Assembly (NCBI GenBank): GCA_964035575.1
Contig: OZ037924.1
Location: 558,001-622,000 of the forward strand
Direction: 5' to 3'
From: Rhynchopus sp. YZ270_cl-10
Lineage: Eukaryota > Euglenozoa > Diplonemea > Diplonemida > Diplonemidae
Length of the DNA stretch: 64,000 nucleotides
The position numbers were made by a program, and so were the translations under genes. The notes under the pieces were generated by a model, which had not been told where the DNA came from, did no database searches, and saw nothing but the letters and a program-made list of their open reading frames with translations. This document shows, in pieces, positions 1 to 10,935 of the stretch (positions within the stretch are counted from its first letter, which is position 1; each line of letters opens with the position of its first letter).

Positions 1-451
1 TCCCCTTCCCCTCTCCCCCCTCCATTCTTGCCTCTTTTGTAGAACAGTTTTTGGGAGAAAACTATTTTGTCCGTGCATATTAAAACAATGACACACACAC
101 TCTTTTTTTCTCCACCCAATCCCCCCCCCTTTCGTCGGATCCTACGAATTTAAAAAAAACCCCTATTACCACTAATAGCCTAATAAAAGGCCCTTTAAGG
201 GGACTTCATCTTTAAAAAAAATCCTGAACAAACACACCAAACACACCATCCCCAGCGTACACAATTTTTTCTTCTTAATAACCCTGCAAACAAAAAAAAC
301 ACACTTTTCCCCTCTCACCTCTTTCTCTAGCACCTTTTCTCTCTCTTTATCTTGGGTAGTGTAGGCAGGCGTTTGCTCCAATAAGTAGGGGCTGTTGATT
401 GGTGTTAGTGGCAGGCGAGTATCGTATTTCGATCGTTTTTTTCTTTAAACC
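1..451. other. Non-coding 5' flank of the SPX gene
   Basis: This stretch is AT-rich with C runs and A runs and holds no coding-like frame. It should contain the SPX promoter and 5' UTR. I see no recognisable promoter motif. Confidence 0.5.
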
Positions 452-1838
452 ATGAAGTTCTGCCAAAAGCTGCGGGAGCAGCGAGAAGGGCTTGACGAGG
501 ATGCTGCACCCGAAGTTCTCGACTATAAGCGCCTCAAAAAAATGATTTCTTTCTTGAAGGAACAGGTACACCATTTTTTTTTTATGCAAACAATCACCCT
601 TTTTTTGCAATCTTGGTTGCATTGCTGTAATCAACACAAAAAAAAACCCCCAAAAATATTGAAAGAGGTTATATACCGTCTCACCTCCTTCTACACAGCA
701 CGAACACGACCCGTCCATGACCGAAGAATCTGTCCGACAATGGAAGGAGCAGTTCATCGCTGAAGTGCGCAAATTTGACGAACACGTATCCAAAGAGGCG
801 GACGACTTGTCAGAGGAAATAACTGGGTATGAACACTACGATTTCATACCCCCTTCAAAACACTCAACGCACGTCAAAGAGGCCTATCGAACTGGCTTTT
901 CCAATGTAAAAAAAAAATACAGCATTTGAGATCATCTATTTTACTGCAGACATGTTGGATTTGTGGCACTGTGTCCTGAGTTTTTTTTTTGTCCACACAG
1001 GGTTTTAGTCTCTCGAATCTGTTCGATATTGACTGTAGATGTACCCGTCAATTAAAGCAAGAATTTTACGGTTTTGAATAGTTGTTATTTAGAGAAATAC
1101 TCAGGACAAAAAAATAGGATTGAGTGTACATAAAAAAACCATTTTTCTCAACAGGTACGAAGCCTGCATCAACACCACAAAGGCGATTGAGAAAAGCAAG
1201 CTGAAGGACTGCTACATGCGGGTCAAGGAGCTGGAGTTCTTTGTGGAGTTGAACAAGACTGCGGTGCGCAAGATTCTGAAGAAGTTTGACAAGAACCTTC
1301 AGGGGTTTAACGTCTCTGAGTGGCGGGATGGGGACGAATGCAAATCACTTCGCTGCTACGGAAACGACGCAGAGCAACTGCGACTCCGAGCGACCTCCGT
1401 CTACGCAGGTATGACCCCCGCCATCTGGGAGGGGGGCGGAAGGGGGAGTCAAAGAAAGTGACGTTTTTTTTTCTTGGTCGGCAGCATCAACTGCCATTTT
1501 TATAGGTACCCTGATACGAGTGGGGGGCTTTGTATTTCAAGCTTAAATTTTTGTTGGGACGGCTTGCTGTATGCAAACTTACCCCGTAGAACCCCGATGT
1601 AGTGCTCTGGGGTAACCCTGTATTGTAGATATATTGTTATGTGTCATGTGTTATGTCAAATCCACCATGCAACCCTGTTTTTACAGTTATGCACAAAGGC
1701 AATAGAGCGAAGCAGGCTGAAATGGAGCTGGACTGTCATGTGTCCTGTGTCTCAGATGTTCTGTCGTACATGATGACCACTGACGGTGGCCAAAGCAGCA
1801 AGCCGTCCGATGTGGAGGAAGTGCTAGTGAAGGAGTAA
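452..1838 (+). CDS. Stand-alone SPX domain protein, four exons
   Basis: Exons at 452-565, 699-826, 1155-1408 and 1687-1838 join with matching phases (0, 2, 1) into 215 residues. All three introns are GT-AG (133, 328 and 278 bases). The protein starts MKFCQKLREQ, has the YKRLKKMI helix, and carries the basic KILKKFDK helix that binds inositol pyrophosphates in SPX domains, inside ELNKTAVRKILKKFDKNL. SPX domains sense phosphate status through inositol pyrophosphates. Here no transporter, kinase or polyphosphate-polymerase domain follows, so it is a small SPX-only regulator that probably acts by binding partners. The last exon adds a short tail (MMTTDGGQSSKP, ending in VLVKE). An alternative model without the last splice would read on in exon 3 and stop at 1461. 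I prefer the spliced form because the phases fit and the acceptor (TTTTTACAG) is good. The family call is firm; the last exon is less so. Confidence 0.85.
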
Positions 1839-1874
1839 AGTGAAAAGGAGATTTCTTCTTTCTTATTATTATCA

Positions 1875-1966
1875 GATGGAAACCATGCCCGGTACACCCG
1901 CGTCATTTGTACCAAAGGTACACTGTTCACGAGCGGGCTGTTGTATTTCAAGTCAACTTTTTTTGT
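1875..1966 (+). repeat. Short module R2, partial copy
   Basis: This copy is just downstream of the SPX stop codon. It matches the second half of the R2 repeat: a CCGGTACACC-like part, then AAGGTACACTGTTCACGAG, then GGGCTGTTGTATTTCAAG and a T run. Fuller copies lie at 32588, 32884 and 62799. Confidence 0.75.
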
Positions 1967-2498
1967 GTAGCTCATCCTTGTCTACATGAAGTTTTCAAAA
2001 AAAGGAAAAGAAAGAAAAAATGCTTACATTGAGTACAGACCCTAGGAACCCACCAATATGGGTGCTTAGGCGATTGCTGACGCAATAAAAAAAGTGAATC
2101 AATCCAAGAAAACAAAGGCAACACAGTTTCCCCCCCGAATTAGTATGCAATTATGATTGGAGGTGGGTGATCACCGGCTCAGTCGAGAAGCAGTGTAGAA
2201 CCTATTGGGGGAAAAAAAGAAACTTCCAATTCATGCATAATGGGCAATCTAGTTCAAAGGGAAATATGTGTGGGGAAAAAAGAAAAGAGTAGATAATGAG
2301 TCTCAGGGCCCATTCATATCAAACCAAAATTATTGTTTTATTTAGAAAAATAATGTCAGGGGGGGTTTTTTTGCAATATCTCATGTAGCATCGTATTGAG
2401 ATATGATTTTTTTTTTGTGGAAGCACATTCGAATGTGTCTACACTAAACCAAATCTTCAAAGAAGGTTAGGATTTGGGGAGGGGGGGGGCGTGGGGGG

Positions 2499-2652
2499 CA
2501 CACAGCAGAGAATAAGCCGGGTCCCCGGTCCCTGGGTCCCAGTCCTGGTCAAGGTTCCCGGTCCAGGTCCAGGTCCCGGTACCGGGTCCCAGTCCTGCTG
2601 AGAATAACCGGGTCCCCGGTCCCGGGTTTCCGAGTCTTATTCTCAGCTGTGT
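2499..2652. mobile_element. Small inverted-repeat element made of CCGGGTCCC-type words
   Basis: The ends are inverted copies of CACACAGCWGAGAATAA (17 bases, one mismatch). The 154-base body consists almost wholly of short GC-rich near-palindromic words (variants of CCGGGTCCC, GGTCCAGG and CCTGGTC). It has no coding capacity. The architecture, terminal inverted repeat plus an array of a short palindromic word, recurs with different words at 20888-21099 and 46979-50031. No clear target-site duplication is visible because the flanks are G-rich. Confidence 0.6.
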
Positions 2653-2700
2653 GGGGGCAGGGTATCTGGGTTATTCGGTTCGTTATGGACTATATTGAAA

Positions 2701-2738
2701 GGTGACTAAGCACTGAGAGTCTTAGGTTCATCTCAAAC
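2701..2738 (+). repeat. Short module R3
   Basis: This matches the R3 pattern GTGACTAAGCACGAGAGGC, then TTAGGTTCATCTC. The best copies are at 52871, 56262 and 15073. An A run follows. Confidence 0.7.
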
Positions 2739-2815
2739 AAAAAAAAAAAAAAAAATCTCTTTTTCCCCTCCTTCCCCCTCCCAAAAAAACAAAAAGCAAA
2801 AAAAGACTTTGTACA

Positions 2816-2870
2816 GTGGAGTTCATCCTCGGGTGTCTACACTAATACAACCAAGTTTTCAAAAAAAAAA
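2816..2870 (+). repeat. Short module R1
   Basis: R1 reads GTGGAGTTCATCCTCGGGTG, then TCTACACTAATACAACCAAG, then TTTTC and a run of A. Copies lie at 2816, 4555, 6736, 10313, 12067 and a worn one at 16862. All are on the plus strand and all are in spacers. The 10313 and 12067 copies are nearly identical to this one. Confidence 0.8.
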
Positions 2871-3060
2871 TATTTCAAAATTTTTTAAAAACCCATTCAA
2901 ACTCCCCCATGTGTTCGTCTTTCCTTCACGCATTGTTCGGAAATGATTGTTGTCCCCTTTTTATATTTTTTTTTTTTTGAATTTCGCGTGAATTTTTTTT
3001 ATCTCAAACAACCGGGTATGGGTGGGCTGCAAACAGCGGGTTTCACTGTTGCATTTTTTA

Positions 3061-3173
3061 TATGACTAGGTACGAGAGACTTAATTTCGTCGTTACCAAC
3101 TGCCCCCCCTTTTTTTCCATTTCAGTGCTTCCGTCCGCCGATGAACGGTGAGGCGTTTGCACTTTCAACTTTT
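3061..3173 (+). repeat. Composite short repeat R3 plus R4
   Basis: An R3 module (TACGAGAGACTTAATTTCG) is followed about 35 bases later by R4. R4 reads GTCCGCCGATGAACGGTGAG, then GCGTTTGCACTTTCAAC and a T run. The same R3-then-R4 order occurs at 18160-18293, 36618-36720 and 43999-44090, so the pair is one composite unit of about 110 bases. Confidence 0.75.
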
Positions 3174-3313
3174 TTTGTTTGGTTGGCAAAATCCTGGGGG
3201 TTTTTTTATTGAACGGTATCTGAGTGACAACCACACACAGGTTCAAGAAATATCCCTTATTCGCCCTCCAATCCCAATGCTTATTTTTGTGGCGTTATTT
3301 GAGAGTACGAGAG

Positions 3314-4123
3314 TTTTCAACTTACCTTCCTTCACCCCCCTGTAAGGGCAACCGTAGGTGAAGTAAGGTATAGTATTGAAATCGATGTGGGGGGGGAGTA
3401 AAGGGTCAATTTTACAAAACCAGATTTTGAGGAAAATTTTAGCCGAAAATGGGCCCCACGCATAAGCAACCGGACTCATATTTCTCAAAATTTAAGTGGT
3501 CAAAAAATTGTCCAATTTTCGAGATTGACCCCACCACTGCACGGGCGGAGCCCAAAAATGCAAATAAGGACCCTTTTTAATTTGTTCTCTTGAAATGTGT
3601 AATTTCATGTTTTCGCGAAAAAAATAACAACTGATCCTACAAGGGTTGAAGGAAGGTGGTTGAAAACAACAATAACAACAAGGACAAGTAATTGCTAAGA
3701 AAAAAGCGGGGTGTGCTGTGGAAAACTCTGCGCGATTTTCGAAACCACCGTAGCATCCTGGCGATTTGCTGGAGGTGCTGATGCGCCTGGTGTGATCGAT
3801 GTGTTGTAGTCTGTGCATTCTGTGTTCCTTCCGCACTGCTCCAACGACGACGACAATGTGGGGAGCCTGTGGACAAAAACGAGCTGGAACACGCCGAGCC
3901 TGCCGAGCGGGCGTCCAACAACGCTATCGAGCAGATGGTGCTGGAAGAAGAGGACAGCCCCCCTTCTTGAACGTTTCAGATGCTGGCGTCCCAGTGGGTC
4001 TGGCAGCGTACGAAGAGCGTTAGAATACCTGCAGAAGAGCAGAATGCTGGGCGTGTTGTAGATTATTTCTACAGGATGGAGTTCCACATCACACCCCGTT
4101 TTTTTTCCGATAGCAATTACTTG
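3314..4123 (+). mobile_element. Composite MITE, copy A
   Basis: Two abutting elements are seen. The first (3314-3666) has inverted ends beginning TTTTCAAC, then ACCTTCCTTCA, and carries one 260-base unit. The second (3685-4123, 439 bases) has inverted ends of about 45 bases beginning CAAGTAATTGCT and followed by a T run. The second part encloses a remnant of a coding 3' end, ending EEDSPPS in copy B at 6829-8151. This suggests an internally deleted derivative of a DNA transposon. Here its frame is broken by stops and shifts. The same order and junction occur in copy B, so the pair moved or was duplicated together. The superfamily is not assigned. Confidence 0.75.
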
Positions 4124-5979
4124 TTTTTTTTTTTTTTTTTTGACCACACTTTTGGAAGGGGGGGGGAAAAACTGAAAGCCCCCTGCAGTGGTGGCTGTAG
4201 TGTGATATTTTTCCATCATGATACAATAATACATCACGATACAGTTGTATTGTGATGTGTATGATGTATTATGATGGGGCAAGTATACCCAACGTTATTG
4301 CAGTGAAGATGAGCTGCCCGGTCACCATAATCGCCTTGGTCTTCATTGCGGCAGGGGAGAGCTCCATATCACAAAGCCACCACTACCCCCCCCTTGCATA
4401 GTGCTGGTATAGAGTTGAGAAAGAGGATACGTCGTACTCTCATACAAAGTAAGGCGCCCTTTTTCCTCTCTGTTCACCTGTCTACAACACCACTAATCAA
4501 AAAAATAAACAGAGCACACAAGCACTTTCAAAAAACAAACAAAAGGGGTATTCAGTGGAGCATACTATAGGGTGGCTACACTGATACAACCAAGTTCTCA
4601 AACGAAAAAAAAAAAAAAAGGAAAGTGGAGATTTGCGCAAACTGTGGCAACACAACCCGAGGCAACATACACTACTCCAAACAATTTATCAAAAAAAACC
4701 CCATACATAGTGCTCTGCATGGATTAGTATTTCTCATTTGATGCAGTATATTCTGTCTTACTGCATAGTGTGTTGTAGCAAAAAAATGTCGCAAAATAGA
4801 CGATTTTTTTTTGAAAGATGGGAACATTTTTTGTCCCCTCCTATGCTATCAATTGAATGCATACCGAAATACTTTTTATTTTATCTATTTCTCTACCCCA
4901 CTGGAAACTACATAACCCATTCAAAACCCCCCCTCCTCACCCCCACAATATACTCCATCTAAGGCAATATTCCGAACAGGAATTACCCCCAAAAAAAAAT
5001 GCCATCTGTAAGAATCCTAAAAACTCCCTTTGGGTGAGATTAAGGGAAAACCCATCTTTGCTAGGGGGGGTTTTTTTTTCGAGGCAAGAACTACACACTG
5101 ATTTATAACACCCACCTAGTACCCATGTGCATGGATGTGATGAAAAATGAAATAATGCCGTCATCACTGTGTGCATTTTTTTTTTTAAAGGTATCTATTG
5201 TGACCATTGCGGAAGTGGAAAAAAAAAAAGGAAAATATGTTGGCCCGGATCCGTTTGATGTGGTTGGTTTAGTGTAGTTTGCCACCTTTCGTGCAAAATG
5301 TAGAAGAGAAAAAAAAAGACTTCATTTTTTTCTCTCAGTCCAAGAAAACGACAGTTTAAAAATTTTGGAGGCAGTGTGCGTTATGAGAGGCACATTCATC
5401 TTACAAAAAATTTCTCTTTTAAGACTTTATCTTTTTTTTTTTTTTGCACACGCAGGGACAATACGCTAGCAACTACGTTATAAATACATATTGCACCTAT
5501 CCGTCAAATACAAAAACAAAGGTCAGTGTTCCTTAAGGGTGGGAGGGAGGGTGGGTGGTGGGGGGAATAACCAACGACTAACGGGGAGGGGGAAGGGTTC
5601 CTGCTATCTTCCTTCGTACGGAAAAAGATACATACCCATCTCACCCTTTCAGAGATAAAACGTTTGAAAAAAGATGTGTGCAAAACCAGCAAAAAAAGGC
5701 ACGTTCATCTTTTTCAAGTTTTCCTTTTCTTTTTTTTTTTCCCCATTTTTTTTAAAGAAACACCCCACCTCCCTCATCACCCCTGAATCAGAGTAAAGTG
5801 AAGAGGGGAAACTCGAGGCTTTGCCCTCTTATTTTGTTTGAGCAGAAAATCAATTACTTTGTAAGAAAAAGCTACCCTCAGCGGTCGCGCTCTCGGGTGC
5901 AACTGCGGCCTCTGGTTCTTGGCTAACGTATGCATCGCCCCCGTTCACTACGGTACAGGCAAGCCATTAGGCTTCTTTT
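4124..5979. other. Gene-free spacer with short repeats and a small hairpin
   Basis: No coding-like frame is seen. At about 4218-4276 there is an AT-rich inverted sequence (CATCACGATACAG against TTGTATTGTGATG). There is an R1 copy at 4555-4603 and R3-like fragments at about 5383 (GAGAGGCACATTCATCTTAC). The rest is homopolymer-rich. Confidence 0.5.
4555..4603 (+). repeat. Short module R1
   Basis: This is a variant copy with GTGGAGCATACTATAGGGTG, then GCTACACTGATACAACCAAG and an A run. It shares this middle variant with the copy at 6736, so R1 has at least two subfamilies. Confidence 0.75.
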
Positions 5980-6060
5980 TTACGCCTTCTGTCGTTGGTC
6001 GCATGGGTCAGTCGGAGGTGCCTGCATTCAACGACTATTCCCTTTATTTATTATAAGTTT
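5980..6060 (+). repeat. Short module R5
   Basis: This is a copy of R5: GGTCGCATGGGTCAGTCGGA, then GGTGCCTGCATTCAACGACT and a T-rich tail. Other copies are at 10855, 38700 and 53400. Confidence 0.65.
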
Positions 6061-6735
6061 TTATTATGAACCTTTCGTCTCAGTGATTTTCTTTTCTCTT
6101 TTTTCATTTTATTTATTCTAGCCTTTTCTCTCGCTCTCAAGATTTTTTTTGTGGACTTGGAATATGTGCCCCGTGGGACCCTTTCAGCTTTTCAAAAGGG
6201 GATTTTTTTTTTTGGTTTTTTTGGTTTTTATACCACAACTTGGTTCTAGCTCTTTTTTACTTTTTGAACAAATTTGCAAAGGGAAAAAAACGATGTCGTA
6301 AAAAGGAAGATGCAGTAAAGTTTTTCTTCAAAATAACGTGCATCTTTTTTTAAAATTTTCCCTCCATTTTTCACTGAGGACACTGTGCTGTTCCCGCATT
6401 TTAAAAAAAGGGTTGCAGGTACATTTGTCAACGTCACTTTTATTTTCTTCATCACTCCGTTCGTTTTACTTTTTGCTATTGATGATCAGTTGCCCACCAC
6501 CTTCAGCAAGAGTCGAACCCCTACTAGGAAGGGAGGTCAGGGTGGGTAGGGAGGGAGGGTCTTTAAGCGTTACTATTTTTTAGTCATCGGTATTATTAGA
6601 AGTTTTTTTTGTACCCATCTTCTGGGGCTTGTCGATCAAGAAAAGGGATACAAATAAAACTCGCAAAAAAAAAAAAACTATAGCAGCAAACATCAAAAAT
6701 AAAGCCCCCCTTTTTTGTTCCAAAAAAAAAAAATA

Positions 6736-6780
6736 GTGGAGCACACTCTAGGGTGGCTACACTAATACAACCAAGTTTTC
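6736..6780 (+). repeat. Short module R1
   Basis: This copy lies about 50 bases upstream of composite MITE copy B. It is of the same subfamily as 4555-4603. Confidence 0.75.
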
Positions 6781-6828
6781 AAAAAAAAAAATAGTCGCAT
6801 GATCAGCTCCTTATGTTTCTTCGTTGTG

Positions 6829-7610
6829 TTTTCAACTTACCTTCCTTCACCCCCCCTGTAAGGGCAACCGTAGGTGAAGTAAGGTATAGTATTGAAATCG
6901 ATGTGGGGGGGGAGTAAAGGGTCAATTTTACAAAACCAGATTTTGAGGAAAATTTTAGCCGAAAATGGGCCCCACGTATAAGGAACCGGGCTCATATTTC
7001 TCAAAATTTAAGTGGTCAAAAAATTGTCCAATTTTCGAGATTGACCCCACCACTGCACGGGCGGAGCCCAAAAATGCAAATAAGGACCCTTTTCAACTTA
7101 CCTTCCTTCACCCCCCTGTAAGGGCAACCGTAGGTGAAGTAAGGTATAGTATTGAAATCGATGTGGGGGGGGAGTAAAGGGTCAATTTTACAAAACCAGA
7201 TTTTGAGGAAAATTTTAGCCGAAAATGGGCCCCACGTATAAGGAACCGGGCTCATATTTCTCAAAATTTAAGTGGTCAAAAAATTGTCCAATTTTCGAGA
7301 TTGACCCCACCACTGCACGGGCGGAGCCCAAAAATGCAAATAAGGACCCTTTTCAACTTACCTTCCTTCACCCCCCCTGTAAGGGCAACCGTAGGTGAAG
7401 TAAGGTATAGTATTGAAATCGATGTGGGGGGGGAGTAAAGGGTCAATTTTACAAAACCAGATTTTGAGGAAAATTTTAGCCGAAAATGGGCCCCACGTAT
7501 AAGGAACCGGGCTCATATTTCTCAAAATTTAAGTGGTCAAAAAATTGTCCAATTTTCGAGATTGACCCCACCACTGCACGGGCGGAGCCCAAAAATGCAA
7601 ATAAGGACCC
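6829..7610 (+). repeat. Tandem repeat, three units of about 261 bases
   Basis: Units begin at 6829, 7090 and 7350 (spacing 261 and 260) and are almost identical. Each starts TTTTCAACTTACCTTCCTTC, has a G run after ATCGATGT, and ends GCAAATAAGGACCC. Copy A at 3314 has the unit once. A diverged inverted relative lies at about 61741-61850. The near-identity points to recent amplification by unequal exchange. Confidence 0.9.
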
Positions 7611-8150
7611 TTTTTAATTTGTTCTCTTGAAATGTGTAATTTCAAGTTTTCGCGAAAAAAAATAAGAACTGATCCTACAAGGGTTGAAGGAAGGTGGTTG
7701 AAAATTACAATAACAACAAGAACAAGTAATTGCTAAGAAAAAAACGGGGTGTGCTGTGGAAAACCCCGCGTGATTTCGAAAGCACCGTAGCATCCAAACG
7801 ATTTGCTGGAGGTGCTGATGTGCCTGGTGTGATCGACGTGTTGTCGTTTGTGCATTCTGTGCTTCTTCCGCACTGCTCCAACGACGACGACACTGCGTGG
7901 GACCCTGTGGACAAAAACGAGCTGAAACACGCCGAGCCTGCCGAGACTACGTCCAACAACGCTCTCGATCAGATGGTGCTGGATGAAGAGGACAGCCCCC
8001 CTTCTTGAACATTTCAGATGCAGGCGTCCCAGTGGGTACGAAGAGCGTTATCATACCTGCAGAAGAGCAGAGTGCTGGGTGTGTTGTAGGTTACTTCTAC
8101 AGGGTGGAGTTCCACAGCACACGCCGTTTTTTTTCCGATAGCAATTACTT

Positions 8151-8151
<1 letters not shown>
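6829..8151 (+). mobile_element. Composite MITE, copy B, with amplified inner unit
   Basis: The organisation is the same as copy A at 3314-4123, but the first part (6829-7704) carries three tandem units instead of one. The second part (7723-8151, 429 bases) has inverted CAAGTAATTGCT ends. It contains an open frame at 7730-8008 whose conserved portion runs from FESTVASKRFAGG to LDEEDSPPS. I read this as the acidic C-terminal tail of a transposase retained after internal deletion. A T run of more than 20 bases follows the right end, as in copy A. The assignment to a plain DNA transposon is inferred from the inverted ends; no catalytic domain remains. Confidence 0.75.
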
Positions 8152-8184
<33 letters not shown>

Positions 8185-9240
8185 TTGGAATTGTGCAGTC
8201 TTTTTTGCTCTTTTAGTGCAAATCTTCACTTTCCGTTTTATTTGTTTTTTGTTGAGGTCAACCCTCCCTTTGCAACAACAAAAGAAAAGGCCCTGCCCTT
8301 TTTTTTTTGCAGGGATACATCCAGAGATTTATACACCATAGTAGAACTGAGGCTGAACCTCACTTTTGAAAAAAAAAAAAAACTTTTGCAGATTTGGAGA
8401 AAAAGTTTTTTGCGTTTTTTTGGGGAACTGGGTTGCTGACCGCACCATGAAATCCCGTACCATACAGGCTGTACCCAATTTTTTTTTGCCTGCGGCGCCA
8501 TTTTCCCTTTTTTGCTCCGCAAAAAAGGGTTCGTTGAGTGACTCTGTGGTGTAAAAGGCTAGATTTTTACACCGTACCCCAATTTTTTTTCGCCTGCGGC
8601 GCCATTTTGTATTATTTTCTTTTTGCTCCGCAAAAAGAAATAGAGTCACGTCCTGATATGGACGTGGAAAATTGCATCCGGGTGCCCTTTGTGGCACTCC
8701 TCCTGAAGGGGTGAAAGGTGCTGGGAATGCTACCCTGGGTGCTGAAGTCAGGCACGGTACATGTATGGAGGGACCTGCAGGAGCCCTAGCCAGTGAAGCC
8801 ATGAGGCCCTAGGAAACTAGCCGGTAGCCGGGAACCCTCCCTTGGCAGTACAACGATGATACTTCAATCTTAAGTTCATTTCTTCCAAAAAAGCCCCTCC
8901 GTGCCTCCAGCCCCCTCAGGAACAGCAACCTCACTTTTTTTGCACTTTTGGTAAGGAAAAAAATCGTATATAATAGCCTGGATACATCAACAATAAAACA
9001 AAAAAAAAATCCCCCCCCCTCCTACCTTCCACCCTCCTCGGCAATTTTCAGGTGAAAAATACAAAAAAAAAAAAAAAATCTCTTCCTCCATCCTTTACTC
9101 CCTCCCTACAACCCCCTTTTTTTCCCATACTCCGAAACGGGCAGAGGACCCCAACCGGGCCCTACATCACACAGGCCTAATTACCCTGTGTTCGCAATGC
9201 TCCTTTCATTCATCTGATGAGTGGAAGCGGGAGTGGCACA
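8152..9240. other. Gene-free spacer with repeated hairpins
   Basis: A motif occurs twice, at about 8470-8530 and 8577-8642: CCCAATTTTTTTT, then GCCTGCGGCGCCATTTT, then a hairpin around TTTTGCTCCGCAAAA. At about 8669-8870 there is a GC-richer, coding-unlike stretch ending TGATACTTCAATCTTAAG. It could be the 3' end of a retroelement or of another repeat, but I cannot place it. No host gene is seen. Confidence 0.45.
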
Positions 9241-9248
9241 TATCAGAG

Positions 9249-9384
9249 GTAAACCACGAAATGGATTGTAGGACTGCACGGTTGGGGGGTCCACCCCGGT
9301 ACAGCCGGTCATGCTATACCAAGGTACACTGTTCACGAGAGGGCTTTGTATTGTCAAGCAAGCGAACTTCAAGCGAACTTTTTG
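9249..9384 (+). repeat. Short repeat R2, near-complete copy
   Basis: It begins AAACCACGAAATGGATTG, then TAGGACTGCACGGTTGGGG, GTCCACCCCGGTACAGCC, AAGGTACACTGTTCACGAGA and GGGCTTTGTATTGTCAAG. It lies about 210 bases upstream of the first RING gene. Confidence 0.8.
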
Positions 9385-9596
9385 ACACGGTGCGACGTCG
9401 ACGTGAACAAAATGACAACACCTCATCCCCACCCCCTCCGAACCCTCCCTCCTACCACACACACTCCAGGAAAATATTTTCCCCCATCCGATACACCGTT
9501 TTTTTCATTTACCCCATTGTTCCTCCCCTCCTCCCCCCCTCACCCCCTTTTTAGCGACACAATACAGTGCGCTAATTACTAAGTTTTCAAAAAAAT

Positions 9597-10013
9597 ATGC
9601 TAGAAAAGGATGATTTAGAAGAGAAGCGGATTCGTGAAGGCAGAGGAGGCGCGACGGGGACACATCAACAGTTCTGCCCGGTGTGTTTTATGTATTATAG
9701 CGAGGTCGCACAGTTGGTACGGTGCTGCCAGCACCGAATCTGCTGGGCCTGCTCTGCCGAACTGCAGCAGCTCCACTGCACCTCATGCCCCATCTGCCAA
9801 GACCATTACCCCGAAGGCCTCCACCTCGGCCCCCCTGACGACAGTGGCGTCAACGACGACCCAGAAGCAGACTCCGACGGCAACACCGTCCCCACCACCG
9901 ACAGCACCTCAACAGGGTCGTTCCCAGCAACCCCGCAACATAGAAGGACCATCAGAAAGACGCCTCGAGGGGTCGCGGGAAGTGGGTGTGGGGGAGGGTG
10001 TGTCATTGCGTGA
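9597..10013 (+). CDS. RING-HC finger protein with C-terminal CaaX box
   Basis: A single exon of 138 residues. Residues 27-67 give a complete C3HC4 RING: C27-x2-C30, C44-x-H46, C49-x2-C52, C64-x2-C67. Such domains recruit E2 enzymes, so this is probably a small E3 ubiquitin ligase. The tail is acidic and then basic (residues 74-130), and the last four residues are CVIA after GSGCGGG. This is a CaaX box accepted by farnesyltransferase, so the protein is expected on a membrane. The ATG at 9597 is the first in frame and follows an A-rich leader. The gene at 12868 has the same plan (RING near the N-terminus, CaaX at the end) and is probably a diverged paralogue. Confidence 0.8.
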   Translation: MLEKDDLEEKRIREGRGGATGTHQQFCPVCFMYYSEVAQLVRCCQHRICWACSAELQQLHCTSCPICQDHYPEGLHLGPPDDSGVNDDPEADSDGNTVPTTDSTSTGSFPATPQHRRTIRKTPRGVAGSGCGGGCVIA

Positions 10014-10312
10014 AAAGGAGTAAATGAGCAGAGGGGGGAAGAGTAATCTTTCACTGAAATAAATTATTTGAGGTGGATTTTTTTTTGTGGGTTTCACCGT
10101 AAGCCTTACATCCCCCACGCACGACTGAGCTGCGTTTTAGTTTCAACTACTCTTTGCTTCACCGTTGTGTACGATAGGTTGGAGGCAGAACGCCGTTGGT
10201 ATCGCAACAGAAGGGTTTCATGATGAGAAGGCAAAGGGGTCTGGGACACCGCAACCCCGCACGAAGGTGCTTGAGGTAAACGCAGCGCTGTTGAATGAGT
10301 ATAAAAAAAATA

Positions 10313-10358
10313 GTGGAGTTCATCCTCAGGTGTCTACACTAATACAACCAAGTTTTCA
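10313..10358 (+). repeat. Short module R1
   Basis: Near-identical to 2816 and 12067, with GTGGAGTTCATCCTCAGGTG, then TCTACACTAATACAACCAAG. Confidence 0.8.
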
Positions 10359-10854
10359 AAAAAAGGGAGGAAGGTTGTGAATGTGGAGTACTTTCCATGA
10401 TGGAGCTCACTGAGGTGCTATACACACTCCCTTTTAAAGTCTCTCGACGAGGTTGTTGCGAGGACAAAATGGTGTTTGATTATCCCCTGTGTGCAAAAAA
10501 TGGGGGGTTTTTTTGATGAAGGAATAGCGTAAATGTGTACATAAAAATCCAGAAATTGAACGAAATAACATAAAATAACGAAAAAAAAACAAAAACTCAA
10601 AAAGGGGAATTGCTTTTTTGTAAAGGGGCCCAAATAAGTGATATTCTTCTGTTAGGAGGTGTGGGGCATATTCATTTTTTCAATTCCTTTTGTGTTTACT
10701 TCTGTAGTTAAGGTGAGGAAGAGAAAGAGAGAAAAGTAAGGCCCTGTAGTTTTCCTCTTGAGGGGTGTTGGACAAAAAGCAGGTTATCCCGCCTCGTTGT
10801 ATGCCTGCCCACTCTAAGAAAACTGTTGAAGGGCTGTTTTATTGTGTTGTATTT

Positions 10855-10935
10855 TGTTTTCATTGTGCTTTCTTCTGGAGCTGGCAGTGTGGGTCAGTCG
10901 GAAGTGATTGCAACCACCATCAATTTTTTTTTATT
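10855..10935 (+). repeat. Short module R5
   Basis: It reads TTTTCATTGTGCTTTCTTC, then TGGAGCTGGCAGTGTGGGTC, then AGTCGGAAGTGATTGC, a CAACCACCATCAA block and a T run. Confidence 0.7.

Noticed and set aside
347-793. Minus-strand open frame of 148 codons opposite the SPX gene
   Set aside because: It is the antisense of the first SPX exons and intron; the plus-strand reading is a known domain with fitting splice phases.
2701-2738. R3 module as a tRNA gene
   Set aside because: There are loose A-box and B-box matches, but they are about 10 bases apart and no cloverleaf can be drawn.
8014-8229. Open frames running through the poly-T tracts after the MITEs
   Set aside because: They translate homopolymer into Phe or Lys runs and have no other content.
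8669-8870. GC-richer block as an rRNA or tRNA piece
   Set aside because: No tRNA fold and no rRNA core motif recognised; left as unassigned.
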